Positions 36,647-37,297 of a stretch of 37,297 nucleotides of DNA are shown here, one piece after another (within the stretch, counting starts at the first letter, position 1; each line of letters begins with the position of its first letter). Both the position numbers and the translations under genes were made by a program. Origin of the DNA: Fibrobacterota bacterium (GTDB taxonomy: Bacteria > Fibrobacterota > Chitinivibrionia > Chitinivibrionales > Chitinispirillaceae); NCBI GenBank assembly GCA_023412475.1, contig JAEYNR010000045.1, positions 1-37,297 on the forward strand, given 5' to 3'. Below the pieces are notes generated by a model, which had not been told where the DNA came from, searched no databases, and saw only the letters and a program-made list of their open reading frames with translations.

Positions 36647-36791
36647 GCCCGGGCAACTGCTAAGCGAGTCCGGGCAACTGCTAATCGACCCCGGGCAACT
36701 GCTGATCGAGGCCGGGGACTTCATTTCAAATCCGGGCAACTCTAATCGAGCCCGGGCAAATGCTAAGCGACCCCGGGGAAATGATAATCGA
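36647..36791. repeat. Tandem array of seven 21-bp GC-rich repeats
   Basis: The unit is about CCCGGGCAACTGCTAATCGA plus one base; copies start at 36647, 36668, 36689, 36710 (degenerate), 36731 (19 bp), 36750 and 36771. Its GC content is well above the flanking DNA. Read on the minus strand in one frame it gives the heptad SSCPGSI. The array sits between the GT4-like gene and the transposase remnant. Confidence 0.85.
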
Positions 36792-37297
36792 CCCTCAGGG
36801 AGCCAAAAATGCCATTCTGAGTATCAAGGTCGATTTCTTTTTTCTGCTGCTGCGTATTTGAGACAAGGGTGTGCAGTTGCTTGATTTTTTTCTCATGGAA
36901 TCTGAAATCTTTGGAATGTTCGGGACAGGCGTTCAATATTATACGAAAATTACGACTGACTACCCGGTAGCAGTCCCATAATAATGAAGAATCTGATTTG
37001 TAATGAATGTTACAAGCGCAAACTGTGCTATCGAGCCTGAAATCAGTCCCTGTAATGATTTGCTCATTTTTTGCATACTCAAGCAGATGCTTGTTTACAC
37101 GATCCCACGCTTCCCTGGAGATACATTTCCAGGCGGCGCGTCCAATAGGCCAATACTCATCAGATCACCCCAGCCAATATGAGTAAAATTGCGCAAGAAT
37201 GTGCTGTCATTAACTCGAATAATCAAATCTCTGAAAGTGAGTTGTTCGATACACTTTACCAGAAGCATTCTGAAGATTGTCTCTGTGCTGAATGTCG
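36763..37297 (-). pseudogene. Transposase remnant (IS1182/ISNCY-like), frameshifted and cut by the right edge
   Basis: On the minus strand from the window edge one frame gives FRMLLVKCIEQLTFRDLIIR and FLRNFTHIGWGDLMSIGLL. Around 37140 the homology moves to a second frame: ISREAWDRVNKHLLEYA, then TGTDFRLDSTVCACNIHY and KSDSSLLWDCYRVVSRNFR. The pattern D-S/T-T-V..NIHYP/K-D-S-S-L-LWD.. is characteristic of IS1182/ISNCY-type transposases. After about 36800 it runs into the 21-bp repeats and stops at 36763-36765. The frameshift and the abrupt end show it is inactive. The 5' part lies outside the window. Confidence 0.75.

Noticed and set aside
36545..36739. 64-residue minus-strand frame through the 21-bp repeats (SSCPGSI heptads)
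   Set aside because: The heptads follow from the repeat length being divisible by three; no signal peptide, start site or homology supports a real gene.
36647..36791. CRISPR array
   Set aside because: The units are directly abutting 21-mers with no spacers, and no cas gene is nearby.

Overview
The window is a low-GC bacterial chromosome segment. It combines very large secreted metalloproteases that carry carbohydrate-binding-like and FlgD/Por-type C-terminal modules, PA14/FN3 surface proteins, an RHS fragment, a mixed PKS/NRPS cluster and single housekeeping genes (folD, cysK, larB). This mix suggests a Gram-negative of the Fibrobacterota/FCB type, perhaps Chitinispirillum-like. That placement is inferred from gene style; there is no rRNA or other marker in the window to confirm it.

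Layout. (1) Positions 1-10523, all minus strand: a PA14/FN3 secreted protein running off the left edge, an RHS fragment overlapping it by 4 bp, a terminator, then an M6-family and an M4 (thermolysin)-family secreted metalloprotease. (2) Positions 11032-24514, all plus strand: an unusual biosynthetic cluster with the order methyltransferase-carrier protein / TubC-like dock-C-FkbH-PCP / KS-AT-ACP-C-A-PCP / two tandem alpha-beta hydrolases. The only adenylation domain has a specificity code close to the glycine code, and the AT has a malonyl-type HAFH motif. There is no reductive domain and no fused thioesterase. A 709-bp non-coding insert with traces of a dispersed repeat separates the two megasynthase genes. 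(3) Positions 24771-26644, minus: a divergent MraY-like phosphoglycosyltransferase followed by a SAM methyltransferase. (4) Positions 27041-31405: folD (+), a Cache-like membrane protein (-), cysK (+) and an orphan larB (+). (5) Positions 31494-36496: an envelope polysaccharide locus with a minus-strand operon CapK/PaaK-like ligase, NodB deacetylase and membrane GT2, plus a divergent GT4-like glycosyltransferase. (6) Positions 36647-37297: a 21-bp tandem repeat array abutting a frameshifted transposase remnant that runs off the right edge.

How the genes may work together (inference). The cluster could build an acyl chain on the first carrier protein, join it through the C domain to a hydroxyacid (glyceryl or lactyl type) loaded by the FkbH domain, extend once with malonate, add glycine, and release the product with one of the hydrolases. 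A family of short dispersed repeats carrying a CTACTCAG core occurs at four places in the window. One copy has perfect 12-bp terminal inverted repeats like a MITE. These repeats sit beside the M6 protease start, inside the megasynthase gap, upstream of cysK and in front of the GT2 gene.
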